NCBI RefSeq assembly: GCF_009695775.1
Contig: NZ_VUNG01000004.1
Coordinates: 62,001-126,000, forward strand
Reading direction: 5' to 3'
Source of the DNA: Hallella mizrahii
GTDB taxonomy: Bacteria; Bacteroidota; Bacteroidia; Bacteroidales; Bacteroidaceae
Length of the DNA stretch: 64,000 nt
In this document: positions 44,514-52,838 of the stretch, piece by piece
Layout: each line of letters opens with the position of its first letter
Position numbering within the stretch: the stretch's first letter is position 1
Position numbers and translations under genes: made by a program
The notes under the pieces: generated by a model
Told to the model about the DNA's origin: nothing
Seen by the model: the letters and a program-made list of their open reading frames with translations, nothing else
Databases searched by the model: none

Positions 44514-46601
44514 TCAGAATATCTTGAGCTGATAGGATTGGTCGGATAGCTGCTCTATAATTGCTTTATCCCTCATGGTACGGATATAGTCCTTTGCCGT
44601 CCGGGGCTGTATCTCCATCGCATCGACGATGGCCTTCACCATTTCTCCATATGTCAGCTTGTCAACCTTCTCGAAGATACCCTGGGCTATGCTCTTGAGG
44701 TCATTGATTTTCTGTCTTTCCTTATCCTCTTTAGCCTTCACGCCCATATACACGAACATATCCTCCTTCTTGTCCCATCCGAAAGACATCATCGGAATAT
44801 CCAGCGGACTTCCGTCTCGCACCTTGATGCACTTGACCACAGAGTAGGCAGGATTGGTGTCTTTCTCAATGGACAGAATGCCGGCTGCCTTGCGCTGAAG
44901 CTCAGAGCCTATATGTCCTCTGAGCTTTACCCCGTTAGGCACAAAGTGCAACACACAGACAATACAGCAGTGGTAAAATCCTGCAAGACGGTACAACTCA
45001 TCAATGACATCCACACTCTCCAGCTCGTCGTTGGCAGAACGCACCAAGTCTGCCACACCGTCGATGATGACCAACTGGATGCCTTTGTGCTGATGGAAGT
45101 TCATGTCGAGTGCCGTTCGGATGATGTCAAGACGCTCCTTGCGCGACTGCTCCGACAGATGATAGGCATGAAAGAAGTCCGGCTTGTCATCGAGATAAGC
45201 CCTTTTGACAGCCTTACGCACATTCTTGTAAAGCTGATGCTCAGACTGCTCCGTGTCAAAGAGAATAACGGCCCTACCCGACGGATTCGGGATGATGGTA
45301 AGGCCCAGCGTGCGCTCGGCGTCCAGCGCACTCTCAGCTATTGTACCGGAGATGATGGCAGCAACGAAGTTGCTCTTTCCCACACCCTCACCCCCGGTGA
45401 GACAAAAAAGGTTGTCACAGGTGCCTACCGGTACATCATTTACCTCTACCACTGAAGAAGACCTTGCGGGTGGATTTGCATAGTCCAGTTCGCACGACTT
45501 GAAAATAACCGAGCTTTTGCGGTATATCTTCTGAATGAGTTCTGTAATTATCCTGCTGAGTTCGTCGGCGGTATGTCCAAGAGCAAAGAAGTCAGAGATG
45601 TCCTTCTCGCTTTTGGTTCCAGCAAGCGGCAGTTCCAACCGTTTCACGCCATAAGCTCTCAAAGCCTGCTCTATTCTTGCAGCACTTTTCTTGCCCGTGT
45701 CGTCCATGTCATAGAGCAGGACGATATGCTTGAACCGCCGGTGAAGATTCTCAATAATGTTGATTGGCGGGACCGCTGTCTCACTGTTGAAGCAGACAGC
45801 ATTGAAGCTATGTGCCGCGAGCGACATGACATCCTTCTCTCCTCCGGTGATGAACACCATGTGTCCGCGCGCCGGCAGATGCTCCAGTCCGTAGACATAC
45901 TCACTACTCGGTCGGTGCGCATACATGAACCGCAGCTTGTTTTTCGGCATGTACACCTTAACGGCTTCGTCAATGGTGTGATACACGAACATCGGCTCGT
46001 TGGGCTGAGAGTATATCTTGTATTTCTTTCCCTCCTTTGACACACCGGTGAGCGATTTTGCGCTCTTTACCTTGAAGCGTTTAAGGGTACTTGCTGTAAT
46101 GCCATACCGACCCCAGTATTGCAGTTCCACTTCCGAGAACTCCTTGTAGGCGAGTTTGACGTTCGGCTGCGGTGAGAGTTGTTCGTCAACTTTTGGTTCA
46201 GCATAACTCTCTGATGCAGTATTGGCAAAAGATCTGGGCTTAGGCTCAGCAAAGTTTGTCTGCCAGTTCCCATTTCTGTTGTCAGTCGTTACATCCATGG
46301 GTATGCAGAGGTGCATATCCTCGTTGATACGTCGCAGAATCTGCTTGAAGTCGCTCTTCATGTCAAGCCCCAACATCTTGCCGACCAACCAAAAGCAATC
46401 GCCTGAGTACTCCGGGTCACCGAAATCCTTCATCATATAGATTCCAGACTTCTTGTTCAGATAGATGGAACACGATGCCTTCGTATCATTGTACAAAGGG
46501 TTCTTGAAACTTCTGTTCGGAATGAACTTCACACCCAGGTAGTGATGGAAAACGTCAAGCCCTTGACGTGTCCTGTTCAGAATCTGAATTTTAATATCCA
46601 T
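44514..46601 (-). CDS. Primase/helicase-like replication protein (toprim plus RecA-like ATPase)
   Basis: A 695-aa protein of the mobilizable element. N-terminal 100 residues resemble the DNA-primase zinc-domain fold without an obvious Cys set (KKSGIYMMKDFGDPEYSGDCFWL); a toprim segment follows at about 250-340 (FITGGEKDVMSLAAH, then LLYDMDDTGKKSA with the DxD pair); the C-terminal part is a RecA/RepA-like ATPase with P-loop GGEGVGKS near 398-406 and Walker B VIIDGVADL. Such proteins prime or unwind the element after excision or transfer. It ends 28 bp from the small membrane gene (convergent). Confidence 0.82.
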   Translation of the reverse strand: MDIKIQILNRTRQGLDVFHHYLGVKFIPNRSFKNPLYNDTKASCSIYLNKKSGIYMMKDFGDPEYSGDCFWLVGKMLGLDMKSDFKQILRRINEDMHLCIPMDVTTDNRNGNWQTNFAEPKPRSFANTASESYAEPKVDEQLSPQPNVKLAYKEFSEVELQYWGRYGITASTLKRFKVKSAKSLTGVSKEGKKYKIYSQPNEPMFVYHTIDEAVKVYMPKNKLRFMYAHRPSSEYVYGLEHLPARGHMVFITGGEKDVMSLAAHSFNAVCFNSETAVPPINIIENLHRRFKHIVLLYDMDDTGKKSAARIEQALRAYGVKRLELPLAGTKSEKDISDFFALGHTADELSRIITELIQKIYRKSSVIFKSCELDYANPPARSSSVVEVNDVPVGTCDNLFCLTGGEGVGKSNFVAAIISGTIAESALDAERTLGLTIIPNPSGRAVILFDTEQSEHQLYKNVRKAVKRAYLDDKPDFFHAYHLSEQSRKERLDIIRTALDMNFHQHKGIQLVIIDGVADLVRSANDELESVDVIDELYRLAGFYHCCIVCVLHFVPNGVKLRGHIGSELQRKAAGILSIEKDTNPAYSVVKCIKVRDGSPLDIPMMSFGWDKKEDMFVYMGVKAKEDKERQKINDLKSIAQGIFEKVDKLTYGEMVKAIVDAMEIQPRTAKDYIRTMRDKAIIEQLSDQSYQLKIF

Positions 46602-46615
46602 AGCATATGCAGTAG

Positions 46616-47059
46616 TTAATCATTGTTTTCTCTGAGTTGGCTCACATCCTTTGAGTAAGTCAAGATACGCTCCAAGGCTTTGATTTTGCCGAGTCCCTTA
46701 CACTTCACTATTCCAGTGTTGACAGCTTCGTACAATTTCGAAAGCTTGTAAGTGACATGATTAATGGATATGTACGTGAATTCCAGCTTCCCGTTTCTTC
46801 GCCAACGCTTCAGCGTGGTCTCGGAAATTTGTAAAATCTCCATAACATCACGGCTTCCAACCTCTATGTTCTTGGCGCGGAGAATTTCCTCCGCGTCATG
46901 ATCAAAAGAATTTGTTCTGTTCTCTTCAGGAGGTGGGTTTTCCCCGGTCAAGACCAAGTGAAGGGTGCTTACTTGATTTTTTAGGACTTTGACATCCTCG
47001 CGAGTCTTTGTAAGCATTCTGCACATGGTCTCAAGTTGTTGAGTCAGTGCTTTCTCCAT
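46616..47059 (-). CDS. MerR/excisionase-type helix-turn-helix protein
   Basis: A 147-aa protein. A coiled-coil N-terminus (residues 1-40) is followed by a winged helix-turn-helix of the excisionase/DNA-binding type (VMEILQISETTLKRWRRNGK, about 90-110). It lies 14 bp before the primase gene and is cotranscribed with it. A role in excision or in control of the primase gene is likely from similar elements. Confidence 0.75.
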   Translation of the reverse strand: MEKALTQQLETMCRMLTKTREDVKVLKNQVSTLHLVLTGENPPPEENRTNSFDHDAEEILRAKNIEVGSRDVMEILQISETTLKRWRRNGKLEFTYISINHVTYKLSKLYEAVNTGIVKCKGLGKIKALERILTYSKDVSQLRENND

Positions 47060-47122
47060 TATTCTCTTACAATTTTTAATTAGTTGATTATGTTAAGGGT
47101 TCTCTCGTTTCGTCTCGGAGTA

Positions 47123-47620
47123 TTAATGGGTTAATCGCCAGATAAGATCCAGTAGCTTCTCAGTGTCTGATGAGAGCATCTCAATGATCTCTTCCCTACT
47201 GCCTTCGATTGATGCGGCTCGCGCAAGAACAGCATTGAACATAAAGGCAGCCTTCCAGATTTCCTCATAGTTGGCCTTGTTGCCAGCGGCATTGAGGAGA
47301 AAATCCAAGAGTGCGTTGCTGCCGTCTCCCAACGGCACTCTCCAATAATACTCCTGCTCTTCACCGTAACCGGCTATCAAGCGTTTCAACTGTGGAGACT
47401 CTGGTACAGGCACGATTATGTATCTCATGTCATATGCAGAACCTATGTCCTGCAGCACATCCATGGTGAAGTTCCGCTTACCTTTGAGGACTTGTCGAAG
47501 GTAGCTCTGATCTCTTTTTGCCGCACTAGCCAGCTTTGAGAAGAAATCTTCATTTTTCTTCTTAACTTGATTAATAACTGAAACTATTACGGGCTTAATT
47601 TTGTTCTTTTTGTTGCTCAT
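47123..47620 (-). CDS. XRE-like helix-turn-helix regulator
   Basis: A 165-aa protein. Residues 20-65 have the helix-turn-helix pattern (FFSKLASAAKRDQSYLRQVL, then FTMDVLQDIGSAYD). The C-terminal 90 residues are helical and unassigned. It is the first gene of the minus-strand operon with the gene at 46616 and the primase. A perfect 12-bp palindrome (47676-47687) just before the start is a candidate operator. Confidence 0.72.
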   Translation of the reverse strand: MSNKKNKIKPVIVSVINQVKKKNEDFFSKLASAAKRDQSYLRQVLKGKRNFTMDVLQDIGSAYDMRYIIVPVPESPQLKRLIAGYGEEQEYYWRVPLGDGSNALLDFLLNAAGNKANYEEIWKAAFMFNAVLARAASIEGSREEIIEMLSSDTEKLLDLIWRLTH

Positions 47621-47675
47621 GGTGCAAAGTTTTGAATATTTTTTTATTAGTACCTTAGTATATAGTCCAAGTATG

Positions 47676-47704
47676 AGACTATAGTCTTACAACTTACAAA
47701 AGTA
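47676..47704 (-). promoter_or_regulatory. Promoter and palindromic operator of the regulator operon
   Basis: AGACTATAGTCT (47676-47687) is a perfect 12-bp palindrome placed about 10 bp downstream of a minus-strand TACTTTTG box (47704-47697). Binding there would block the start of transcription. No good -33 box was seen. Confidence 0.5.
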
Positions 47705-47932
47705 TTCTTATAATGCACTGTAACATAAGCAATTACAAATGATTGATATGAAACTTAATTTGTTGAAAAGTTTTATGTCTGTAAAATACTATTACTAATC
47801 TTCATTTATCATGTCGCCTTCTTATATTAAGTGTATATATATAAACTTTTGACGGTACGATCATGAATTAGAGATGATGAATTTGCAATTATAATTCCGC
47901 GATACATATCATATAGCTAAGAACATCGCTGA

Positions 47933-48115
47933 GTGATCGAGGTCAAAGTAAGCAACTACTATGTCCATATGACCGACCTTGAGCGAAGTATGTGTGATGC
48001 TGTCAAGTACAGGAATAAGATAGGCCACGCCCTGTGCTCGGAGATTATCCAGAACTATACGAAACGCACAGACCGTAACCTAAGCCGTCTGTCAGAATAT
48101 GCCAAGATATTGTGA
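47933..48115 (+). pseudogene. AbiEi-type antitoxin, C-terminal remnant
   Basis: 60 codons starting at a GTG: YYVHMTDLERSMCDAVKYRN then HALCSEIIQNYTKRTDRNLS and a LSEYAKIL ending. This is the pattern I associate with the C-terminal part of Bacteroidetes AbiEi/transcriptional-regulator antitoxins (the LERS.CD..KYRNK..... segment). The N-terminal helix-turn-helix part is missing and no ATG or promoter precedes it. It is probably a leftover of a second AbiE locus beside the intact one. Confidence 0.55.
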
Positions 48116-48382
48116 TCAGAAAAATCAATGAAAGAATACATGACAATTACATTGGGAGAATGATTAAGCATAAGAACTACGGGAAGTCAGTAAGGACAAG
48201 GCTTCTAACGCTGACAAATAAGACTGAAAAAGGTACATAAAGCTTTTTGACGCGAAATTTCAACGAGCGAATGTTGTATAGGTTATCTGTTCATCAATGC
48301 ATCAAGAATTCAATAAGAAGCAAGAAAAAACCTTGTAAATCAATTTAAAGTATATTATAAAGCATTATTTTCAACCATAATC

Positions 48383-48413
48383 TTGCAAGATAAGAAAAGA
48401 TTGATTATCTTTG
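48383..48413 (+). promoter_or_regulatory. Promoter of the AbiE operon
   Basis: TTG at 48383-48385 and TATCTTTG at 48406-48413 with 20 bp between. It excludes the longer ATG start at 48383, which would lie within the promoter. Confidence 0.7.
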
Positions 48414-48442
48414 CAGTTGAATATACAGAAAGGAAATATACT

Positions 48443-49213
48443 ATGAGTGTATCTGCCGGAACAAAAATAAACCAGTTGCTTGCCAATACATCTCCATCCG
48501 GACTTATGTTCTCAGAATGGATGAAACGAAAAGGCTATTCGTCGCAACTGCAAAAACGATACCGGGACACAGGGTGGCTGACAACCTTGTGTAAGGGTGT
48601 CATGTTCAGAAGTGGCACCCGTCTCAACGCTTTCGATGCGCTTGCCTCCTATAATCTCCAGATGGGAAGACAATTGAGGATAGGAGCCGTCTCAGCCTTG
48701 GAATATTCCGGCTTTAACCATTATGTTCCCATGGGCAAGCCTTTGCTGATGGTGGCTTTGCCTGCGGGAGAGAAGATGCCCATGTGGATGAAAAGCGATG
48801 TGTATGACATGACTTTCCGGACTTTCTCTTCAACGGCTATTGCAGAGGTGGAAGTAACCAGGCATGATACCGAGAACGGAACGCTGTATGTGTCCTCTCC
48901 AGAACTGGCATTTCTTGAATGCCTTGCGCTGGCACCGAAGCAGTATTCATACTTGGATCTCTACTATATCATGGAGCAGCTGACGACATTGCGGTCTGAG
49001 GTTGTACAGAGGCTGCTGGAGAATACATCCAATCATAGGGTGAAGCGAATGTTCCTCTATATGGCAGAAAAGGCCGGTCATTACTGGTTCGAGGAATTAG
49101 ATACAAGCAAGATAGACATGGGTACCGGAAAGCTGCAACTGGTAAAAGACGGTATCCTCAACAAGAAATACTCAATAACAGTTCCAAAAGAATTAAACGA
49201 TTATGAGGGATAA
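48443..49213 (+). CDS. abiEi: AbiEi-type antitoxin (type IV toxin-antitoxin)
   Basis: A 256-aa antitoxin and probable autorepressor. An N-terminal winged-helix region (MFSEWMKRKGYSSQLQKRYR) is followed by the antitoxin domain (SPELAFLECLALAPKQYS and on). The start at 48443 is chosen because the promoter lies upstream of it. It overlaps the toxin gene by 11 bp, the usual coupling in AbiE operons. In the family the antitoxin does not bind the toxin directly, hence type IV. Confidence 0.87.
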   Translation: MSVSAGTKINQLLANTSPSGLMFSEWMKRKGYSSQLQKRYRDTGWLTTLCKGVMFRSGTRLNAFDALASYNLQMGRQLRIGAVSALEYSGFNHYVPMGKPLLMVALPAGEKMPMWMKSDVYDMTFRTFSSTAIAEVEVTRHDTENGTLYVSSPELAFLECLALAPKQYSYLDLYYIMEQLTTLRSEVVQRLLENTSNHRVKRMFLYMAEKAGHYWFEELDTSKIDMGTGKLQLVKDGILNKKYSITVPKELNDYEG

Positions 49214-50108
49214 ATACAGGAAGCAGGTCGAGCTGTTGATACGTATCATGCCATCCGTGTTTAAGATAAAAGAATTCGCCGTACATGGAGGCACGGCGAT
49301 CAACTTGTTTCACAAGGACCTGCCAAGGTACTCTGTGGATATTGACATCACCTACATCCCGATACAAGACAGGGAAACAAGTCTGAGAACAATAAATGCG
49401 AAACTGCTGGATATCAAGGCAGATTTGGAAAGAACCATCCCTGGCATCAAAGTCATACCTAAACCCAATGTTTGGAAACTGATGTGCAGCCTTGGCGAGG
49501 CTACTGTGAAGATAGAGGTCAATGGCACGAAGAGGGGCATTATCGGTGATACTGTCATTATGCCTCTTTGTGAAAGGGCAAGAAAAGAGTTCAATATGGG
49601 TTGCAAGGCTCGTACAGTCTCTTTCAGCCAGCTCTATGGCGGTAAGATAACGGCAGCACTTAGTCGTCAACATCCGCGTGATCTGTTTGACTGCCATCAC
49701 ATGGACTTATCGTCATTTGATGAGGTTAAGGATGGCTTCATGCTCTGTCTGTTGGGAAGTGACAAGCCCATAATCGAGTCTTTGCAGCCACATGAGATTG
49801 ACCAGTCAGAAGCTTTGGAAAAGCAGTTCGAAGGAATGTCAGCTCTCAAGTTTGACTATGCAGACTATGAGCAAGCAAGGAAAGACTTGATTAGAATGAT
49901 TCATGGCGGCTTGAACGAAGAGGACAAATCATTCTTGCTCTCCTTTGAGCGTGGCGAACCAGACTGGACTCTTTGTTCAGCAGGTAATCTGTCTGCATAT
50001 CCCTCGGTGCAATGGAAATTAATCAATATACTCAAACTAAAAGAAACCAACATAAAGAAGTTTGAACAGGGTATCAAGAAACTTGAGGACTACCTTACAT
50101 GTAAATGA
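49203..50108 (+). CDS. abiEii: AbiEii-type nucleotidyltransferase toxin
   Basis: A 301-aa toxin. The nucleotidyltransferase motif is present: Gly29-Gly30-Thr31 and, after a short spacer, Asp46-Ile-Asp48 (RYSVDIDITYI), with a basic segment following. AbiEii proteins transfer nucleotides to cellular targets and stop growth during phage infection. It lies directly upstream of the region with integrase sites, so this defence pair is cargo near the end of the mobilizable element. Confidence 0.88.
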   Translation: MRDKYRKQVELLIRIMPSVFKIKEFAVHGGTAINLFHKDLPRYSVDIDITYIPIQDRETSLRTINAKLLDIKADLERTIPGIKVIPKPNVWKLMCSLGEATVKIEVNGTKRGIIGDTVIMPLCERARKEFNMGCKARTVSFSQLYGGKITAALSRQHPRDLFDCHHMDLSSFDEVKDGFMLCLLGSDKPIIESLQPHEIDQSEALEKQFEGMSALKFDYADYEQARKDLIRMIHGGLNEEDKSFLLSFERGEPDWTLCSAGNLSAYPSVQWKLINILKLKETNIKKFEQGIKKLEDYLTCK

Positions 50109-50164
50109 AAGTGCGAATTTCGGACTTGTCATCTGAATACGGAATACATGTCCGCAGTTGGCAA

Positions 50165-50226
50165 ACACGATAGTGCGGTGTGCAAGGTCTCCTATATATA
50201 CGACCTCGCACACCGCACTATCGTGT
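50165..50226. repeat. 25-bp near-perfect inverted repeat
   Basis: Arms ACACGATAGTGCGGTGTGC...GGTC (50165-50189) and GACC...GCACACCGCACTATCGTGT (50202-50226) pair with one mismatch, around a 12-base AT-rich loop. It lies 57 bp after the AbiEii stop. It could terminate that transcript, but the arms are unusually long and no T-run follows directly. Confidence 0.75.
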
Positions 50227-50262
50227 AGCCAAAAAGTTTTTTAAAAGATTGTAGCCCAAATA

Positions 50263-50294
50263 TTTGGTAGATAGTTCATTTTTTGCTAACTTTG
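50263..50294 (+). promoter_or_regulatory. Strong promoter without a downstream gene
   Basis: TTTG at 50263-50266 and TAACTTTG at 50287-50294 with 20 bp between, an exact consensus match. The next 240 bp hold no ORF longer than 31 codons. Confidence 0.7.
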
Positions 50295-50300
50295 AACCCG

Positions 50301-50577
50301 AGAATTTGAGAATTCATCTCATGACTGGTACATGGTCTCTGTGTGGTCATCTTGTCTCCCTTAGGGGTTCACGAAAGGGTCAAAAAATGGCTACACATAC
50401 GGTACACGGCTTTTGAGTGATTAGATAACTACTTATTATAAAGGAATTTAGCGGATGAGGTCGCAGAGCCTCTCTCTCCGCGAAACCCTTTTTTGATAAT
50501 CACCAAGTTATCACGAAGGAATTTTAAGGAATTCAGTTAATTGCCGTAAACTCAATGAGTTACGGCAATTTTCGTTT
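50301..50577 (+). ncRNA. Candidate small RNA
   Basis: Bounded by the promoter at 50263-50294 and the hairpin AATTGCCGTAA (50539-50549)/TTACGGCAATT (50560-50570) with tail TTCGTTT. Inside is another hairpin-like stretch (GCGGA.GAGG/CCTC..TCCGC, about 50452-50482). The only ORF is 31 codons. Transcript limits are inferred from the sequence. Confidence 0.4.
50539..50577 (+). terminator. Hairpin with T-rich tail
   Basis: An 11-bp perfect stem (AATTGCCGTAA/TTACGGCAATT, 50539-50570) with a short inner stem, followed by TTCGTTT. It would stop transcription from the promoter at 50263 before the integrase gene. Confidence 0.6.
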
Positions 50578-50866
50578 CTGAAGGTTGGAAAAATCGGGTT
50601 ACTTGAAGATACCGACCGACGTCACGAGATACTCATTTTTTGGCTACATTTCGGCTACACCTCTCAAGACTCGAGAAAACTGTGTAGCCAAGAGTACGCA
50701 ATGATTACGCAATGATTATCTGAAAACTCTGTTTTACAACAATTTAAGTTTAACTTTGCAGCCCAATAACAGCATCAAAGAAACGTGGCTACACGGATGT
50801 ATGCTTTATCTTAAAGTTTTTAACTTAGAGCATGGTTTTTGGACCTGCAGTAAAAAAGTAGTTTTT

Positions 50867-52135
50867 ATGAAATCAAATTTCAAGGCAGCCTTCTATCTTA
50901 GAAGCAACCACGTCAACAAGGACGGGAAGTCAATGGTGATGCTCCGCTGTTCTCTCAACGGCGAGCGTGCAAATTTCGGCAGCACCGGCATCGGTGTAGA
51001 TCCGAAGGCTTGGAACAGCTCCAAGTCTCGTGTCAAGGGCAGGACCACGGAAGCCCTGTCAACAAATCTCCAGCTTTCCAATCTGGAGGACCTCGTACTC
51101 TCTATATATAATAAGTACGAGAATACCGATGAGTTGAGCCTCGACCGTATCAAGCAGGATTTTCTGGGCAAGACCGTCTCCACGGATACGATAATGGAGC
51201 TCTTCGAGACCCACAATGAGGATGTCAAGAAGCAGGTGGGCTACGGACTGAGCACCACCTCTTACCAGAAGTATGAGCTTGTCCGCAAGCGCTTCGCTGA
51301 GATGATTATGAAGAAATACCGCCGTAAGGACCTCCGCCTCACAGAGGTCACGCCTTTTGTCATCCACGACTTCGAGCTTTATCTGCGTACGGAGATCGGT
51401 CAGAGTGCCAACACTGCCACCAAGACTCTTAAGACCTTCAAGTCTGTCATCCTCTTCGGCCTTCGCAACGGCCTGACGACCAACAACCCGTTCGCCAACA
51501 TCCGCTTCCACCTCAAGGCTGTTGACCGTGGCTATCTTGAGGATGACGAGCTCAACCGGCTCATGAACAAGGAGATTGAGAACAAGCGTCTTTCCCTCAT
51601 CCGTGACCTTTTCGTGTTCTCCTGCTTCACCGGCCTTGCCTATATCGACCTGGCCAATCTGAAGGGTGAGAACATCGTGACGCTCAACGGCGTCGAGTGG
51701 ATCAAGGGCCGTCGTATTAAGACAGGCACACTTATAAATGTAGTTCTGCTGGACATCCCCAAGCGACTAATCCTCAAGTATACTGATGACAAGCGCAGAA
51801 AGGAGTTTCTGTTTCCCATCATCTCCAATCAGAAGATGAACGCGTACCTGAAGGAAATCGCCGCTATCTGCAACATAGACAAGAACCTGACCTGCCATAT
51901 CGCCCGCCACACCTTCGCTACGATGGCATTGAGCAAGGGAGTGCCTATCGAGTCAGTCTCCAAGATGTTGGGCCACACGAACATCCGGACCACACAAATT
52001 TATGCAAAGGTGACCGACAAGAAGATAGAGCACGACATGGAAGGACTGGCCGGGCAGATGGGCAAGTTCAACAAGTCAGCCGAAAACGGGCTGTTCGAGG
52101 ATAACCTGGAATCAGACAAGGCTGCGAAGGCATAA
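50867..52135 (+). CDS. int: Tyrosine integrase of the mobilizable element
   Basis: A 422-aa site-specific recombinase. The open frame starts earlier at a TTG (50756), but the ATG at 50867 gives the usual Bacteroidetes N-terminus (FKAAFYLRSNHVNKDGKSM). Catalytic residues seen: H344-x-x-R347 (HIARH), His370, and nucleophile Tyr379 (TTQIYAKV). The first Arg of the family pentad is Ala258 (TGLAYIDL), which, as I recall, is also replaced in IntDOT-type integrases. A -7 box TAACTTTG lies at 50751-50758. The GGCTACA cluster upstream is its probable arm region. Confidence 0.9.
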   Translation: MKSNFKAAFYLRSNHVNKDGKSMVMLRCSLNGERANFGSTGIGVDPKAWNSSKSRVKGRTTEALSTNLQLSNLEDLVLSIYNKYENTDELSLDRIKQDFLGKTVSTDTIMELFETHNEDVKKQVGYGLSTTSYQKYELVRKRFAEMIMKKYRRKDLRLTEVTPFVIHDFELYLRTEIGQSANTATKTLKTFKSVILFGLRNGLTTNNPFANIRFHLKAVDRGYLEDDELNRLMNKEIENKRLSLIRDLFVFSCFTGLAYIDLANLKGENIVTLNGVEWIKGRRIKTGTLINVVLLDIPKRLILKYTDDKRRKEFLFPIISNQKMNAYLKEIAAICNIDKNLTCHIARHTFATMALSKGVPIESVSKMLGHTNIRTTQIYAKVTDKKIEHDMEGLAGQMGKFNKSAENGLFEDNLESDKAAKA

Positions 52136-52146
52136 AGCCTTCAGAC

Positions 52147-52230
52147 TTCCCTATTTATCCCTATTTATCCCGATTTTCCCTGAAGTTTGCAGAATTGAGG
52201 ATAGATCATTAACTTTGCGGAAAAATAAGA
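52147..52230 (+). repeat. Direct repeat leader, copy A
   Basis: 84 bp starting TTCCCTATTTATCCC and containing a full promoter (TTTG 52186-52189, 20 bp, TAACTTTG 52210-52217). Copy B (52553-52636) aligns without gaps. No intact gene follows this copy; a hairpin (GACTGGAGG/CCTTCAGTC, about 52348-52376) with a T-rich tail could end any transcript. Confidence 0.7.
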
Positions 52231-52552
52231 TGTGCCGGCAAATACCATTGAGGCATCTCACTCTTTAGGAGTCGTTGAAACGTTCAACAGGTATGAAGCC
52301 TACAGGGCACAGGACAGTAAGTTAGCTCAGATTCGATCAATAGAAGAGACTGGAGGAACCCAAAAGCCTTCAGTCTTTTCGCCTTTTATGGTTCGTCCAA
52401 TATTTTTTGTTCTGTTTCTCGCATAAGCGTTATCATATTCGTGGTTCTAAAGATTGCCAACCCTTCTCTCAAAATAACAGTATCGGCGCTAACGAACCAA
52501 TGGCGGAAGGGTCATTTTCCCATTACATTATCATATAAGAAGCATCGTCGAT

Positions 52553-52636
52553 TTCCCGATTTATCCCTATTTATCCCGTTTTTCCCTAATGTTTGGATAG
52601 ACAGAATTTTATTATTAACTTCGCAGAAAAATGAGA
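52553..52636 (+). repeat. Direct repeat leader, copy B
   Basis: 84 bp starting TTCCCGATTTATCCC, aligned without gaps to copy A. Its promoter is TTTG 52592-52595, 20 bp, TAACTTCG 52616-52623, and it leads into the small excisionase-like gene at 52644. The 320 bp between the two copies hold no convincing gene. Confidence 0.7.
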
Positions 52637-52643
52637 AAGCCAT

Positions 52644-52820
52644 ATGAACATGAAAGTTAGCGACAAAATTCTTACCATCAAGGATGTAGCAGAACTCTTC
52701 CACCGTGAGCAGAGTACAATCCGTAAGCGAATGTGTAACGGCCAGTTGCCCGGACGTAAAGTCGGAAGGAGCTGGTATGTTCTGGAGTCAGAGCTGTTTG
52801 AGACGATAAAAAGTGTATAA
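52644..52820 (+). CDS. Small excisionase-like helix-turn-helix protein
   Basis: A 58-aa protein, below the usual ORF cut-off: MKVSDKILTIKDVAELFHRE, then STIRKRMCNGQLPGRKVGRS and WYVLESELF. This is the MerR/excisionase-type winged helix-turn-helix found beside integrases and mobilization genes. It has the copy B promoter 21 bp upstream and precedes a primase-like gene by 18 bp. It may regulate excision or replication of the element. Confidence 0.8.
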   Translation: MNMKVSDKILTIKDVAELFHREQSTIRKRMCNGQLPGRKVGRSWYVLESELFETIKSV

Positions 52821-52838
52821 GCAATAATAACAGACAAT

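Larger units (their letters stand above)
47621..48382 (+). other. AT-rich region between regulator and AbiE operon
   Basis: About 760 bp with no intact gene. It holds the regulator promoter on its left and, at 47933-48115, a remnant of an AbiEi-type antitoxin. The remaining parts (47705-47930 and 48116-48380) are AT-rich and show nothing I can support. Confidence 0.5.
50224..50793. other. Candidate integrase-binding region (seven GGCTACA sites)
   Basis: The heptamer GGCTACA or its complement TGTAGCC occurs at 50224-50230 (-), 50250-50256 (-), 50389-50395 (+), 50642-50648 (+), 50653-50659 (+), 50683-50689 (-) and 50787-50793 (+). Several are extended by a run of A or T on the same side. A tandem pair ACGCAATGATT lies at about 50696-50717. 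Repeated short sites beside a tyrosine integrase gene are typical of arm-type binding sites of an att region. Confidence 0.6.

Noticed and set aside
49158..49700. 180-codon minus-strand ORF opposite abiEii
   Set aside because: Antisense to the nucleotidyltransferase motif; no promoter and no recognisable domain.
50301..50460. tRNA or tmRNA gene at the att region
   Set aside because: I looked for a cloverleaf because integrases often use tRNA ends, but no acceptor/T-arm pairing was found.
52232..52426. 64-codon ORF after the integrase gene
   Set aside because: It begins at no convincing start, its second half overlaps a terminator-like hairpin, and the sequence is not protein-like.
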